Source: an uncultured Eubacteriales bacterium (GTDB lineage Bacteria > Bacillota > Clostridia > Oscillospirales > Oscillospiraceae). Taken from it: a DNA stretch of 41,138 nt. The notes below the pieces were generated by a model. That model searched no databases and was not told the origin of the DNA. It worked only from the letters and a program-made list of their open reading frames with translations. Made by a program: the position numbers and the translations under genes. The first letter of the stretch is position 1. Every line of letters begins with the position of its first letter. Shown here one piece after another: positions 14,841 through 24,621 of this stretch. The DNA lies in the NCBI GenBank assembly GCA_900547745.1, contig URHT01000015.1, forward strand, positions 1-41,138. Direction: 5' to 3'.

Positions 14841-16163
14841 TCACGCCTCCGTGTTCTGGCCGGGATTGCCGCCCCTGCGCCGTCCGCCCCGGTGGCGGGG
14901 ACGCCGCTTCTGCTCGCCGCTGCCGCCGGGAGCGCTCTGCCCCTCCTGCCGGGGCTTGGGGGTGCGGGGCGCGGTCTGCTGCTGCGGGGCGCCGCCGCCC
15001 GCGCCGCTGCCGCCCCGGCTCCTGCGCCGGCGGTTACTGCCGCCCTGCCGGGGCTTGTCCCCCGCGCCGGGCTTGTCCGCCTTTTCCGGCATGGCTGTCT
15101 TTTCCGGCTTGGCGGGCCTGTCCGCCTTCACCGGCTTTTCGCCGCGCTTCTCCGGCGCCGCGGCCTCGGGCTTTTTGCGGTCGCGCCCGCCCCGGCTTCT
15201 GCGGCGGCGCTTCTCCCCCTCGTCGGACTTGGCGGCGGGGGCGGGAGTAAAGTCGCTGATGAAGCTGATGGAGGGCATATCGTCCTCCCTCTCCGGCTCC
15301 ACATAGCGCTCGGGCCGCCGGTCGGGAATGACGATGCCGTCCCGGCTGCCCTTGCCGCTGCGCAGGACGCACACCTCGCAGTTGTGGTAGCAGCGGGCGC
15401 TTTCCGGCCGGTCGTCCAGCCGGACGTTCACCGTCTCCTTCAGCAGGTTCACGTCGCTGACGTTGCCGGGGCCGTCCGGGGTCAGCACAAAGGAGTCGTT
15501 TTTGGGCATGCGCTTGATGGCGTCCTCATAGGCGTCCTGCTCGTACTTCAGGCAGCACATCAGCCGCCCGCAGGTACCGGAGATCTTGGTGGGGTTCAGG
15601 GACAGGCTCTGGGTCTTGGCCATCTTGATGGACACCGGCAGGAACTCGTCCATAAACTGGGCGCAGCAGAAGGGCCTGCCGCAGATGCCCAGACCGCCCA
15701 GCATCTTGGCCTCGTCCCGGACGCCGATCTGGCGTAGCTCGATGCGGGCGCGGAACACACCGGCCAGATCCTTCACCAGCTCCCGGAAGTCCACCCGGCC
15801 GTCGGCGGTGAAGAAGAACAGGATCTTGGAGCCGTCAAAGCTGCACTCCACCCGCACCAGCTTCATCTCCAGCTTGTGCTGGGCGATCTTCTTCTGGCAG
15901 ATGTCGAAGGCATCCTTCTCCCGGCTGCGGTTGTAGGCGGCGGTATGGCGGTCGTTGTCGGTGGCGATGCGCACCACCGCCCGCAGGGGCTGCACCACCT
16001 GCTCGTCGGGCACCGGGTGGTTGCCCTCGCTGCACTGGGCGAATTCAGGGCCCTGCGCCGTCTCCACGATGATGTCCTGCCCTGCCTCCACCGTCAGGTC
16101 TCTGGGGTCAAAATAATAGGTTTTGCAGCCGCTGCGAAAGCGGACGGAAACCACAGTTGTCAT
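14841..16163 (-). CDS. ricT: PSP1-domain protein RicT (YaaT) with long basic tail
   Basis: A 440-residue protein. Residues 1-~270 match the PSP1/RicT family. Conserved cysteines lie in CGRPFCC and CGRLMCCLKYE (~165-210), with a further cluster CYHNCEVC near 260. In Bacillus subtilis RicT joins RicA and RicF in an Fe-S complex that promotes RNase Y maturation of mRNAs and affects sporulation. Residues ~290-440 are a low-complexity tail rich in Arg, Lys, Pro, Gly and Ala, absent from the ~275-residue Bacillus protein. The start at 16163 overlaps the holB stop (ATGA), behind GGGAGGAG. The holB-ricT order is conserved in Firmicutes. Confidence 0.92.
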   Translation of the reverse strand: MTTVVSVRFRSGCKTYYFDPRDLTVEAGQDIIVETAQGPEFAQCSEGNHPVPDEQVVQPLRAVVRIATDNDRHTAAYNRSREKDAFDICQKKIAQHKLEMKLVRVECSFDGSKILFFFTADGRVDFRELVKDLAGVFRARIELRQIGVRDEAKMLGGLGICGRPFCCAQFMDEFLPVSIKMAKTQSLSLNPTKISGTCGRLMCCLKYEQDAYEDAIKRMPKNDSFVLTPDGPGNVSDVNLLKETVNVRLDDRPESARCYHNCEVCVLRSGKGSRDGIVIPDRRPERYVEPEREDDMPSISFISDFTPAPAAKSDEGEKRRRRSRGGRDRKKPEAAAPEKRGEKPVKADRPAKPEKTAMPEKADKPGAGDKPRQGGSNRRRRSRGGSGAGGGAPQQQTAPRTPKPRQEGQSAPGGSGEQKRRPRHRGGRRRGGNPGQNTEA

Positions 16164-17011
16164 AGAAGCTCCTCCCATTCCACGGCGAGGGCGCCAAGAA
16201 CATGGCCCGCGCCTACATTATATACACATTCGCCGCTGTACTTCTCCAGCAGCGCCGTCAGGCCGTACAAACGGCGGCGGTCCAGTCCGCCGGCCAGCGC
16301 CTGCGCCGTCTCGCCGCAGGCGGGATCGGGCACAGCCTTGCCCATCTGCAGCAGCAGGGCCTCCGCCGCGGCGCACCACGCGCCCCGCAGCACGTCCCGC
16401 AGCTCCTCCCGCTTCATCCGCCGGTTCTCCAGCGACACCAGATACGTTGTCACCGGCAGCAGCTTTCCCCTGGCGAAGGCGCGGCACAGCTGCTCCGCCT
16501 CCGGCGGCAGGGCGTCCGGCGCGGGGGCGTCGCACTTCAGCAGCACGCACCGGGAGCGCACCGTCTCCAGCAGCGCGGCGGGACTGTCGGTGCAGAAGAT
16601 GAACGCGGCGTAGGGCGGGCCCTCCTCCACGATCTTCAGCAGCACGTTCTGGTCGCGCTCGTTGAGCTGCCGGCTGTCGGCGATGACGTATACCTTCCGC
16701 GCCGCCTCGTTGGGGCGGATGTATACGTCCTGCCGCAGCGCCCGCACCGCGTCCACCGTCAGCTCCCGGTGCTCCGTGTCCCGGATCACCGAAACGTCGG
16801 GGTGGATACCCTCCAGCACCTTCCGGCAGTGGCGGCACCGCAGGCAGGGCCTGTCCGTCCCCTCGCAGACGTGGGCGGCGGCGATGAACCGCGCCGCGTC
16901 CGTCAGGCCGCCGTCGCCGGAGAGCACGATGGCGTGGCTCAGTCTTCCCTGCTCCGCCGCACGGCGGACGGCGCGCTCCAGTGTGCTGTTTTCCGGCAGA
17001 AGCTGGGCCAT
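16160..17011 (-). CDS. holB: DNA polymerase III, delta prime subunit
   Basis: A 283-residue clamp-loader subunit that helps open the sliding clamp at primer ends. It has the zinc-binding cysteine set CLRCRHC near residue 56 and a region matching the sensor helix (LLKIVEEGPPYAAFIF, ~125-140) with a degenerate nucleotide site, as expected for delta prime, which does not hydrolyse ATP. SRC after the ETV segment is the clamp-loader SRC motif. The start at 17011 follows AAAAGGAGAGC. It is the first gene of the operon with ricT and the HAD gene. tmk, usually upstream, is not present. Confidence 0.92.
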   Translation of the reverse strand: MAQLLPENSTLERAVRRAAEQGRLSHAIVLSGDGGLTDAARFIAAAHVCEGTDRPCLRCRHCRKVLEGIHPDVSVIRDTEHRELTVDAVRALRQDVYIRPNEAARKVYVIADSRQLNERDQNVLLKIVEEGPPYAAFIFCTDSPAALLETVRSRCVLLKCDAPAPDALPPEAEQLCRAFARGKLLPVTTYLVSLENRRMKREELRDVLRGAWCAAAEALLLQMGKAVPDPACGETAQALAGGLDRRRLYGLTALLEKYSGECVYNVGAGHVLGALAVEWEELL

Positions 17012-17063
17012 AGCGCTCTCCTTTTCACATAGGGGCCTGACACCCCTATTTTTCTAATATGTC

Positions 17064-17093
17064 AGTATACCACACAAAAAGCGGGACAGGCAA
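17064..17093 (-). promoter_or_regulatory. Sigma-A promoter of the holB operon
   Basis: On the minus strand TTGCCT (17088-17093), 18 bases, extended -10 TGGTATACT (hexamer 17064-17069). A leader hairpin, TAGGGG/CCCCTA (about 17030-17050), sits between it and the holB ribosome site. Confidence 0.65.
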
Positions 17094-17135
17094 GTTTTAT
17101 TCTACGGATATGGGGGAAAATGTTTCCCGAAGGGA

Positions 17136-17151
17136 TGTTTCCCGCGAAACC
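17136..17151 (+). other. Possible degenerate parS-like site
   Basis: TGTTTCCCGCGAAACC differs from the parS consensus TGTTTCACGTGAAACA at three positions and keeps the GTTTC/GAAAC arms. A partial direct copy, TGTTTCCCG, starts at 17121. holB-ricT lies near the replication origin in Bacillus, where parS sites cluster. This is a weak match. Confidence 0.25.
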
Positions 17152-17192
17152 ATGAACCTATTGCAAAAAAACAGAAAAATTTGGGAATAGAC

Positions 17193-17221
17193 TTGCTTTT
17201 GACGGGAAATATGACTATAAT
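17193..17221 (+). promoter_or_regulatory. Sigma-A promoter of ppdK
   Basis: TTGCTT (17193-17198), 17 bases, perfect TATAAT (17216-17221). It lies in an AT-rich stretch 53 bases before the start codon. Confidence 0.8.
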
Positions 17222-17274
17222 AAGAAACGTTCTCATCGTTTGGTACAACTATATTGATAGATGGAGGGACTACC

Positions 17275-19908
<2,634 letters not shown>

Positions 19909-19950
19909 AAAGCTGACGTAAGCAGCGTAGGTAAAACAGCTGATATAAAT

Positions 19951-19993
19951 ACGGTCACACAGTCCGTCAGGATTGTGTGACCGTTATTTTTTG
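19951..19993 (+). terminator. Terminator after ppdK
   Basis: An 11-bp stem ACGGTCACACA/TGTGTGACCGT with a 12-base loop, followed by TATTTTTT. Confidence 0.9.
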
Positions 19994-20150
19994 CCCATTT
20001 TCATCCAAAATCGAATACACATTCAACAGCTACCTTCCTGATCGGGGGCGAAAGCCCCGGCCGGATGAAGGTGCGCCACGAACCTCCTGCCCGTAAGGGC
20101 TATCACGGAAAGCAAGGCTGGCGGAGTACCGGAAAACCATTGCCACATGA
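19994..20150 (+). ncRNA. Unassigned structured intergenic RNA candidate
   Basis: About 155 bases between the converging ppdK and mnmA terminators, with no credible coding frame. On the plus strand it can fold into CCTTC (20033-20037)/GAAGG (20067-20071), enclosing GGGGC-GAAA-GCCCC (20045-20058), then GCCC-GUAA-GGGC (20089-20100). A small branched element follows: TGGC (20119-20122)/GCCA (20142-20145), holding GG-AGTA-CC and GG-AAAA-CC. Both clear tetraloops are GNRA only on this strand. I cannot match it to SRP, 6S, tmRNA, RNase P or any riboswitch I know. Its own promoter is weak (TTGCCC at 19991, poor -10). It could be a mobile-element remnant instead. Confidence 0.35.
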
Positions 20151-20193
20151 AAAGAACGCTCCCCCCGGACATCAGGCCGGGGGAGCGTTCTTT
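20151..20193. terminator. Terminator of mnmA, possibly bidirectional
   Basis: A 15-bp stem AAAGAACGCTCCCCC/GGGGGAGCGTTCTTT. On the minus strand it begins at the mnmA stop and ends in TTTT. On the plus strand it is followed by ATT only, so termination there is weaker. Confidence 0.85.
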
Positions 20194-21259
20194 ATTCCGC
20201 GCTTTCAATGGTGCCGCCGCCCAGCACCTCGTCTCCGCCGTACAGTACCACGGCCTGCCCGGCGGTGACGGCCCGCTGGGGCCGGTCGAACACCACCCGC
20301 AGACCGCCGCCCTCCAGCGGATAGGCGGTGCAGGGGGCGTCCGCGTGCTGGCTGTACCGGGCCTTGGCGGTGCAGCGCACCGGCGCCGCCGGGGCGGCTC
20401 CGGCGATCCAGTTGACCCGGGAGGCCGTCAGCGTATCGGTGAACAGCTCGGCGTCGTCCCCCAGCAGGATGGTGTTGTCCGCGCCGTTCTTCCGCACCAC
20501 ATAGACGTGCTTCCCGGCGGCGACGCCCAGTCCCTTCCGCTGGCCGCTGGTGTAGCAGGGCAGTCCCTTGTGGCGGCCCAGCACATGGCCGTCCTTGTCC
20601 ACAAAGTCCCCCGGCGTCAGGGCCGCGCCGTGCTGTCGCAGGAAGCGCACATAGTCGCCGTCGGGGATGAAGCAGATGTCCTGACTGTCGGATTTGTCCG
20701 CCACGTTCAGCCCCGCCTGCCGCGCCTCCTGCCGGATGGTGTCCTTGTCGAACTCCCCCACCGGCAGCAGCAGGTGGGACAGCTGGAACTGGGTGAGCTG
20801 ATAGAGCACATAGCTCTGATCCTTCCGGCGGTCGCGGCCCCGCAGCAGCCGCCAGCGGCCTGCTGCTTCATCGTAGTCTACCCGTGCGTAGTGTCCCGTG
20901 GCAAGATAGTCGTAGCCCAGCTCCAGCGCCCGATCCAGCAGTGCGCCGAACTTCAGCTCCCGGTTGCAGTCGATGCAGGGGTTGGGCGTCCGGCCCGCGC
21001 AGTATTCGTCCACGAACCGCTGCATGACGCAGCGGGAGAACCGCTCCGTCTCGTCCAGCAGATGGAACTCCATGCCCAGCCGTTCCGCCACGGCTTGAGC
21101 GTCCGCGGCATTTTGTGCCGACAGGCGATCCACCTCGGGGTCGCGGTACAGGCGGAGCATGGCCCCGCCGCAGGTATAGCCCTGCGCCTGCAGCAGCGCG
21201 GCGGCGGTGGAGCTGTCCACCCCGCCGGACATGGCGATGAGTACGCGCTTGTTGTTCAT
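20192..21259 (-). CDS. mnmA: tRNA-specific 2-thiouridylase
   Basis: A 355-residue enzyme that thiolates U34 of tRNA-Lys, -Glu and -Gln, receiving sulfur from a cysteine desulfurase. The PP-loop is AMSGGVDSS near residue 10. The two catalytic cysteines are in NPCIDCN (~100) and GLPCYTSGQ (~200), and the C-terminal beta-barrel follows. Two adjacent ATGs exist (21262 and 21259). The second is chosen because GAGGTG ends 1 base before the first, too close for it. No clear promoter is seen in the AT-rich ~100 bases upstream. The gene is convergent with ppdK and follows the kinase-like gene, which has its own terminator. Confidence 0.93.
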   Translation of the reverse strand: MNNKRVLIAMSGGVDSSTAAALLQAQGYTCGGAMLRLYRDPEVDRLSAQNAADAQAVAERLGMEFHLLDETERFSRCVMQRFVDEYCAGRTPNPCIDCNRELKFGALLDRALELGYDYLATGHYARVDYDEAAGRWRLLRGRDRRKDQSYVLYQLTQFQLSHLLLPVGEFDKDTIRQEARQAGLNVADKSDSQDICFIPDGDYVRFLRQHGAALTPGDFVDKDGHVLGRHKGLPCYTSGQRKGLGVAAGKHVYVVRKNGADNTILLGDDAELFTDTLTASRVNWIAGAAPAAPVRCTAKARYSQHADAPCTAYPLEGGGLRVVFDRPQRAVTAGQAVVLYGGDEVLGGGTIESAE

Positions 21260-21363
21260 CATGCACCTCGCAAGAAAAATAGGAAATATATCTGTAATAA
21301 ATATGTGTATAATTCGGAAATACCTGTAAATAATTGAAATAGGTTTTCCGGTGGAGCGGCCCC

Positions 21364-21400
21364 ATAAAAAACAGCACCCCCGCGCCGGGCGAAGGTACTG
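21364..21400 (-). terminator. Terminator of the histidine-kinase-like gene
   Basis: On the minus strand CAGTACC ... GGTGCTG (one wobble pair) with an inner CGC-CCG-GCG hairpin, followed by TTTTTTAT. Confidence 0.65.
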
Positions 21401-21460
21401 CGCTGCACACAGGTCGGCCCCGCCGTGGAGGGATCGTCTCCCGTGGGGAGACATGAGGCC

Positions 21461-22339
21461 TTATTCGTCGGAATGTCTCTGTAAAAATGCATCGAAGGGC
21501 AGACCGTCCGCCAGCCCCACCAGCGCGGGCTGGAAGCCGCCGGCGTAGTCGAAGGTCACATCCTCCACCATGTCGCCCGCCGTTTCGTCCGGCAGCGCCA
21601 GTGTCACGGTGGTGCCCTGCCCCTCCCGGCTGTCCAGCAGCAGCCGCCCGCCGTGGCCCTCCGCAATGCGGCGGCACAGCGGCAGGCCGAGGCCCAGTCC
21701 ACCGGACAGTACAGCCAGACGCTCCGGGTGGAGGTAGCCGTCAAACACCGTCTCCATATTCCCGGCGGGGATGCCGCAGCCGGTGTCCGACACGGCCAGC
21801 AGCACCTGCCGGTGTCCCAGCCGCAGGGTGACGGTGACGCTGCCGCCGTCCGGCGTGAACTTCAGGGCGTTGGACAGCAGGTTCCACACCGCCTGCTCCA
21901 GACAGTCCCGGTGGATGGCCGCCGTGTGGTGCTCCGCCGCGCACTGAAGCGTCAGCGTCACATGGCGCAGGGCGAACAGCGGCTCCGCCTGCCGGCACAG
22001 ACCGGCCAGCCATTCCACTATGTCGGTGTTCTCCTTCAGCAGCGGCTCGTCCGACAGCAGCATGGGCGCGTTGGACAGGTTGTTGGCCAGCCGCAGCAGC
22101 GAATAGTAGTTGTGATTCAGCAGGGCTGCGTCCCGATCCAGAACGGCATCCCGATCCCGCCGGTCAGGCGGGGCCAGACGGCCCACCGCAATGTGCATGC
22201 CGCCCAGCGCCGTCCGGAGTTGAGCTGCGACATGGAGCAGCACCTCGTTGAGCAGCCGCTCACGCATCGGCGGGTCGCGCCGCTCAGGACGCCCCAGTTG
22301 TTCCGGTATGTCGGTTTTCCGGGGGCTTTCCGGCATCAT
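21461..22339 (-). CDS. Soluble histidine-kinase-like ATPase lacking the phospho-acceptor His
   Basis: A 292-residue protein with a clear HATPase_c domain at ~165-265: N box NLLSNALKF, G1 DTGCGIP, G2 GGLGLGLPLCRRIAEGHGG. The segment before it, HVAAQLRTALGGM near residue 45, lines up with the HisKA H-box (SHELRTPL), but the acceptor His is Ala. No membrane segment or sensor domain is visible, and no response regulator is nearby. The start at 22339 follows GGAGAGGAGGG; longer frames run into gap promoter DNA. It may bind ATP and control a partner without phosphotransfer, or use another acceptor. Its leader carries an inverted repeat. Confidence 0.82.
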   Translation of the reverse strand: MMPESPRKTDIPEQLGRPERRDPPMRERLLNEVLLHVAAQLRTALGGMHIAVGRLAPPDRRDRDAVLDRDAALLNHNYYSLLRLANNLSNAPMLLSDEPLLKENTDIVEWLAGLCRQAEPLFALRHVTLTLQCAAEHHTAAIHRDCLEQAVWNLLSNALKFTPDGGSVTVTLRLGHRQVLLAVSDTGCGIPAGNMETVFDGYLHPERLAVLSGGLGLGLPLCRRIAEGHGGRLLLDSREGQGTTVTLALPDETAGDMVEDVTFDYAGGFQPALVGLADGLPFDAFLQRHSDE

Positions 22340-22385
22340 ACGCACCCTCCTCTCCGGACTTAGTGTGGCTTTTGCAGCCAAAGCG

Positions 22386-22409
22386 ATACAACCAGTTACC
22401 GGTTGGTAT
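22386..22409 (-). promoter_or_regulatory. Inverted repeat in the kinase-like gene leader
   Basis: ATACAACC (22386-22393) and GGTTGGTAT (22401-22409) form a near-perfect dyad around AGTTACC, directly downstream of the predicted -10. It could be a repressor operator or an RNA hairpin. Confidence 0.45.
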
Positions 22410-22414
22410 GCCAC

Positions 22415-22443
22415 ACTATACCAAAGGGCGGCGTAAAAAACAA
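22415..22443 (-). promoter_or_regulatory. Sigma-A promoter of the kinase-like gene
   Basis: On the minus strand TTGTTT (22438-22443), 17 bases, TATAGT (22415-22420). Confidence 0.65.
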
Positions 22444-22491
22444 GGTTTTTTATTCTTTTTTGGCGAAAGAGAAAATTTTTCAAAAAAGGGG

Positions 22492-22519
22492 TTGCATTTT
22501 TCAAAATAATGCTTATAAT
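22492..22519 (+). promoter_or_regulatory. Sigma-A promoter of gap
   Basis: TTGCAT (22492-22497), 16 bases, perfect TATAAT (22514-22519). It is divergent from the kinase-like gene promoter. No Rex-type or CggR-type operator is recognised. Confidence 0.8.
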
Positions 22520-22571
22520 ACTAAACATACCATACGTTTGATATATTCCATCAGAGAGGAAGTCTTGATTT

Positions 22572-23582
22572 ATGAGCATCAAAGTCGGTATCAATGGTTT
22601 TGGCCGCATCGGCCGTATGGTCATGCGCTGCTGCGCGAACCACCCCGAGATCGAGATCGTTGGCATCAACGATCTGTGCCCGGCTGATTATCTGGCCTAT
22701 ATGCTGAAATATGACACCATGCACGGCAAGTTCGACGGCGAGATCGGCAGCGCTGAGAACGCCATTATCGTCAACGGCAGGTCCATCCCCGTGTTTGCCG
22801 AGCGCGACCCCGCCAACCTGCCCTGGGCTAAGGTGGGCGCGGAGTACGTCATCGAGTCCACCGGCCTGTTCCTGACCAAGGAGAAGGCCGCGGGCCATAT
22901 CGCCGCCGGCGCCAAGCATGTGGTGATGTCCGCCCCCTCCAAGGACGACACCCCCATGTTCGTCATGGGCGTCAATCAGGACACCTATACCTCTGACATG
23001 CAGTTCGTCTCCAACGCCAGCTGCACCACCAACTGCCTGGCTCCCATCGCCAAGGTGCTGCACGACAACTTCGGCATCGCCGATGGTCTGATGACCACCG
23101 TGCACTCCACCACCGCCACCCAGAAGACGGTGGATGGCGTGTCCCTGAAGGACTGGCGCGGCGGCCGTGCCGCCTCCGGCAACATCATCCCCAGCTCCAC
23201 CGGCGCTGCCAAGGCCGTGGGCAAGGTCATCCCCAGCCTGAACGGCAAGCTGACCGGTATGTCCATGCGCGTTCCCACGCTGGATGTGTCTGTGGTGGAT
23301 CTGACCGTGAACCTCAGCAAGCCCGCCACTTATGATGAGATTTGCGCCGCCATGAAGAAGGCCAGCGAGAACGAGCTGAAGGGTATTCTGGATTACACCG
23401 ACGAGGCCGTTGTGTCCTCTGACTTCCTGGGCAACACCCACACCTCCATCTTCGACGCCAAGGCCGGCATCGCCCTGACCGACACCTTCGTGAAGGTGGT
23501 CAGCTGGTACGACAACGAGATCGGCTACTCCGACAAGATCCTGTGCCTCATTGAGCATATGCACAGCGTCGACCACAAGTAA
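22572..23582 (+). CDS. gap: Glyceraldehyde-3-phosphate dehydrogenase, type I
   Basis: A 336-residue glycolytic enzyme making 1,3-bisphosphoglycerate with NAD+ and Pi. The Rossmann motif NGFGRIGR starts at residue 8. The active-site SNASCTTNC has Cys151, and the SLKDWRGGRAASGNIIPSSTGAAK region is typical. The C-terminal WYDNEIGYS is conserved. The ribosome site AGAGAGGAAG is nine or more bases from the start. It is monocistronic, with a strong promoter and a strong terminator. Codon use is highly biased, in line with high expression. Other glycolytic genes that often follow gap (pgk, tpiA) are not here. Confidence 0.97.
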   Translation: MSIKVGINGFGRIGRMVMRCCANHPEIEIVGINDLCPADYLAYMLKYDTMHGKFDGEIGSAENAIIVNGRSIPVFAERDPANLPWAKVGAEYVIESTGLFLTKEKAAGHIAAGAKHVVMSAPSKDDTPMFVMGVNQDTYTSDMQFVSNASCTTNCLAPIAKVLHDNFGIADGLMTTVHSTTATQKTVDGVSLKDWRGGRAASGNIIPSSTGAAKAVGKVIPSLNGKLTGMSMRVPTLDVSVVDLTVNLSKPATYDEICAAMKKASENELKGILDYTDEAVVSSDFLGNTHTSIFDAKAGIALTDTFVKVVSWYDNEIGYSDKILCLIEHMHSVDHK

Positions 23583-23630
23583 AAAACGCCAATATCCTTT
23601 CAAAAAGGTTTTCCTTCTTTTTTGTTCCGG

Positions 23631-23666
23631 AAACAGCGCCGTCCCACCGGGACGGCGCTGTTTCTA
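23631..23666 (+). terminator. Terminator after gap
   Basis: A perfect 15-bp stem AAACAGCGCCGTCCC/GGGACGGCGCTGTTT with a 3-base loop, then CTAT. A weaker hairpin CCTTT-CAA-AAAGG-TTTT precedes it near 23597-23613. Confidence 0.85.
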
Positions 23667-23734
23667 TCCATCGCACGTTTGAAACCGCCGAATCACAAGG
23701 GTTTTATCAAAAATAGGACTATCTTTCCGCAGAT

Positions 23735-23747
23735 TTGTATGGTACAA
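23735..23747 (+). promoter_or_regulatory. Palindrome over the -10 of the GntR gene
   Basis: TTGTA-TGG-TACAA is a perfect 5-bp-arm dyad containing the extended -10 TGGTACAAT. A direct half-copy, GGTACAA, follows at 23750. The position suits an autoregulatory operator. Confidence 0.45.
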
Positions 23748-23785
23748 TAGGTACAACTCAGAGGAGAGGGAAAGGGATCCCCGAC

Positions 23786-24562
23786 ATGGAACAGAATCCG
23801 ATCTTGCACGCAAAGCTGTCGATGGACAGCGACATCCCCCTGTATGCCCAGTTGGTGGGCATCATCAAACGCAACATCTCCACCGGCGCGCTGGCCGTGG
23901 GCGACCTGCTGCCCAGCGAGGCCGAGCTGTGCCGCTGGATGAATATCAGCCGCAATACCGTGCGGCAGGCCATCGGCGAGCTGGAGGACGAGGGACTGGT
24001 CGTCCGCAAGCGGGGCCGCGGCACCTTCGTGGCCGACCCCGCCACAAACCGCCGGGGCGTGCGCTACTCCTTCACCACCGAGGTGTCCTCGCTGGGCAAG
24101 GTGCCGTCCTCCACCCTGATCGACTTTGACGTGGTGGTGCCCGGGCAGGCCATCTGCGAAAAGATGGAGCTGCGGGAGGGCACGCCGGCATACTGCTTCA
24201 CCCGCGTGCGCAACGTGGACGGCGAGCCGCTGATTCTGGAAACCAGCTACTACCCCCAGTACATCTACCCCCATCTGACCAGAGACATGCTCCAGACCCA
24301 CAGCTTTTACAGCCTGCTGTACCATGTGGGCATCGTGCCCTTCGCTGCCGACGAGAGCTACGAGGCGGTGGTGCTGGACAGCGAAAAGGCCAAGCTGCTG
24401 GGCGTGGCCGGAGGCAGCTGCGCCTTCTACCACCAGCGGCGTACCCGTACCGAGGACGGCCGCATCTACGAGTACACCAGAAGCTATATCCGGGGCGACC
24501 GGGTGCGGCTGGACGTACACATGCAGAAGAGCGGCATGAACTTCGTGCGCACCATCGACTGA
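23786..24562 (+). CDS. GntR-family regulator, HutC/UTRA type
   Basis: A 258-residue transcription factor. Residues ~12-82 form the GntR winged helix (PLYAQLVGIIKRNI, LLPSEAELCRWMNISRNTVRQAI, RGRGTFVA). Residues ~95-250 fit the UTRA effector domain, with EG.PAYCFTRVRN and LETSYYP motifs. UTRA regulators such as NagR and TreR sense sugar phosphates and repress catabolic genes. It converges with a ROK kinase and a Gfo/Idh dehydrogenase, plausible targets, though no shared operator is proven. The start at 23786 (MEQNPILHAK) has AAAGGG at 9 bases; a longer frame would begin inside the promoter. Confidence 0.92.
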   Translation: MEQNPILHAKLSMDSDIPLYAQLVGIIKRNISTGALAVGDLLPSEAELCRWMNISRNTVRQAIGELEDEGLVVRKRGRGTFVADPATNRRGVRYSFTTEVSSLGKVPSSTLIDFDVVVPGQAICEKMELREGTPAYCFTRVRNVDGEPLILETSYYPQYIYPHLTRDMLQTHSFYSLLYHVGIVPFAADESYEAVVLDSEKAKLLGVAGGSCAFYHQRRTRTEDGRIYEYTRSYIRGDRVRLDVHMQKSGMNFVRTID

Positions 24563-24574
24563 CGGATACATACA

Positions 24575-24613
24575 AAAAGGAACGCCTCCGGCAGAGCCGG
24601 AGGCGTTCCTTTT
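24575..24613. terminator. Bidirectional terminator between GntR and ROK genes
   Basis: A perfect 18-bp stem AAAAGGAACGCCTCCGGC/GCCGGAGGCGTTCCTTTT with an AGA loop, between converging genes. Confidence 0.95.
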
Positions 24614-24621
24614 GTGCTGTC

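Noticed and set aside
17030..17055. Plus-strand hairpin TAGGGG/CCCCTA with TTTTT as a terminator
   Set aside because: No plus-strand gene ends upstream of it. It lies in the holB leader, so it is more likely a leader hairpin or chance.
20023..20268. Short frames in the ppdK-mnmA gap (both strands)
   Set aside because: They have no ribosome site, run through terminator hairpins, and resemble no protein. RNA folding explains the segment better.
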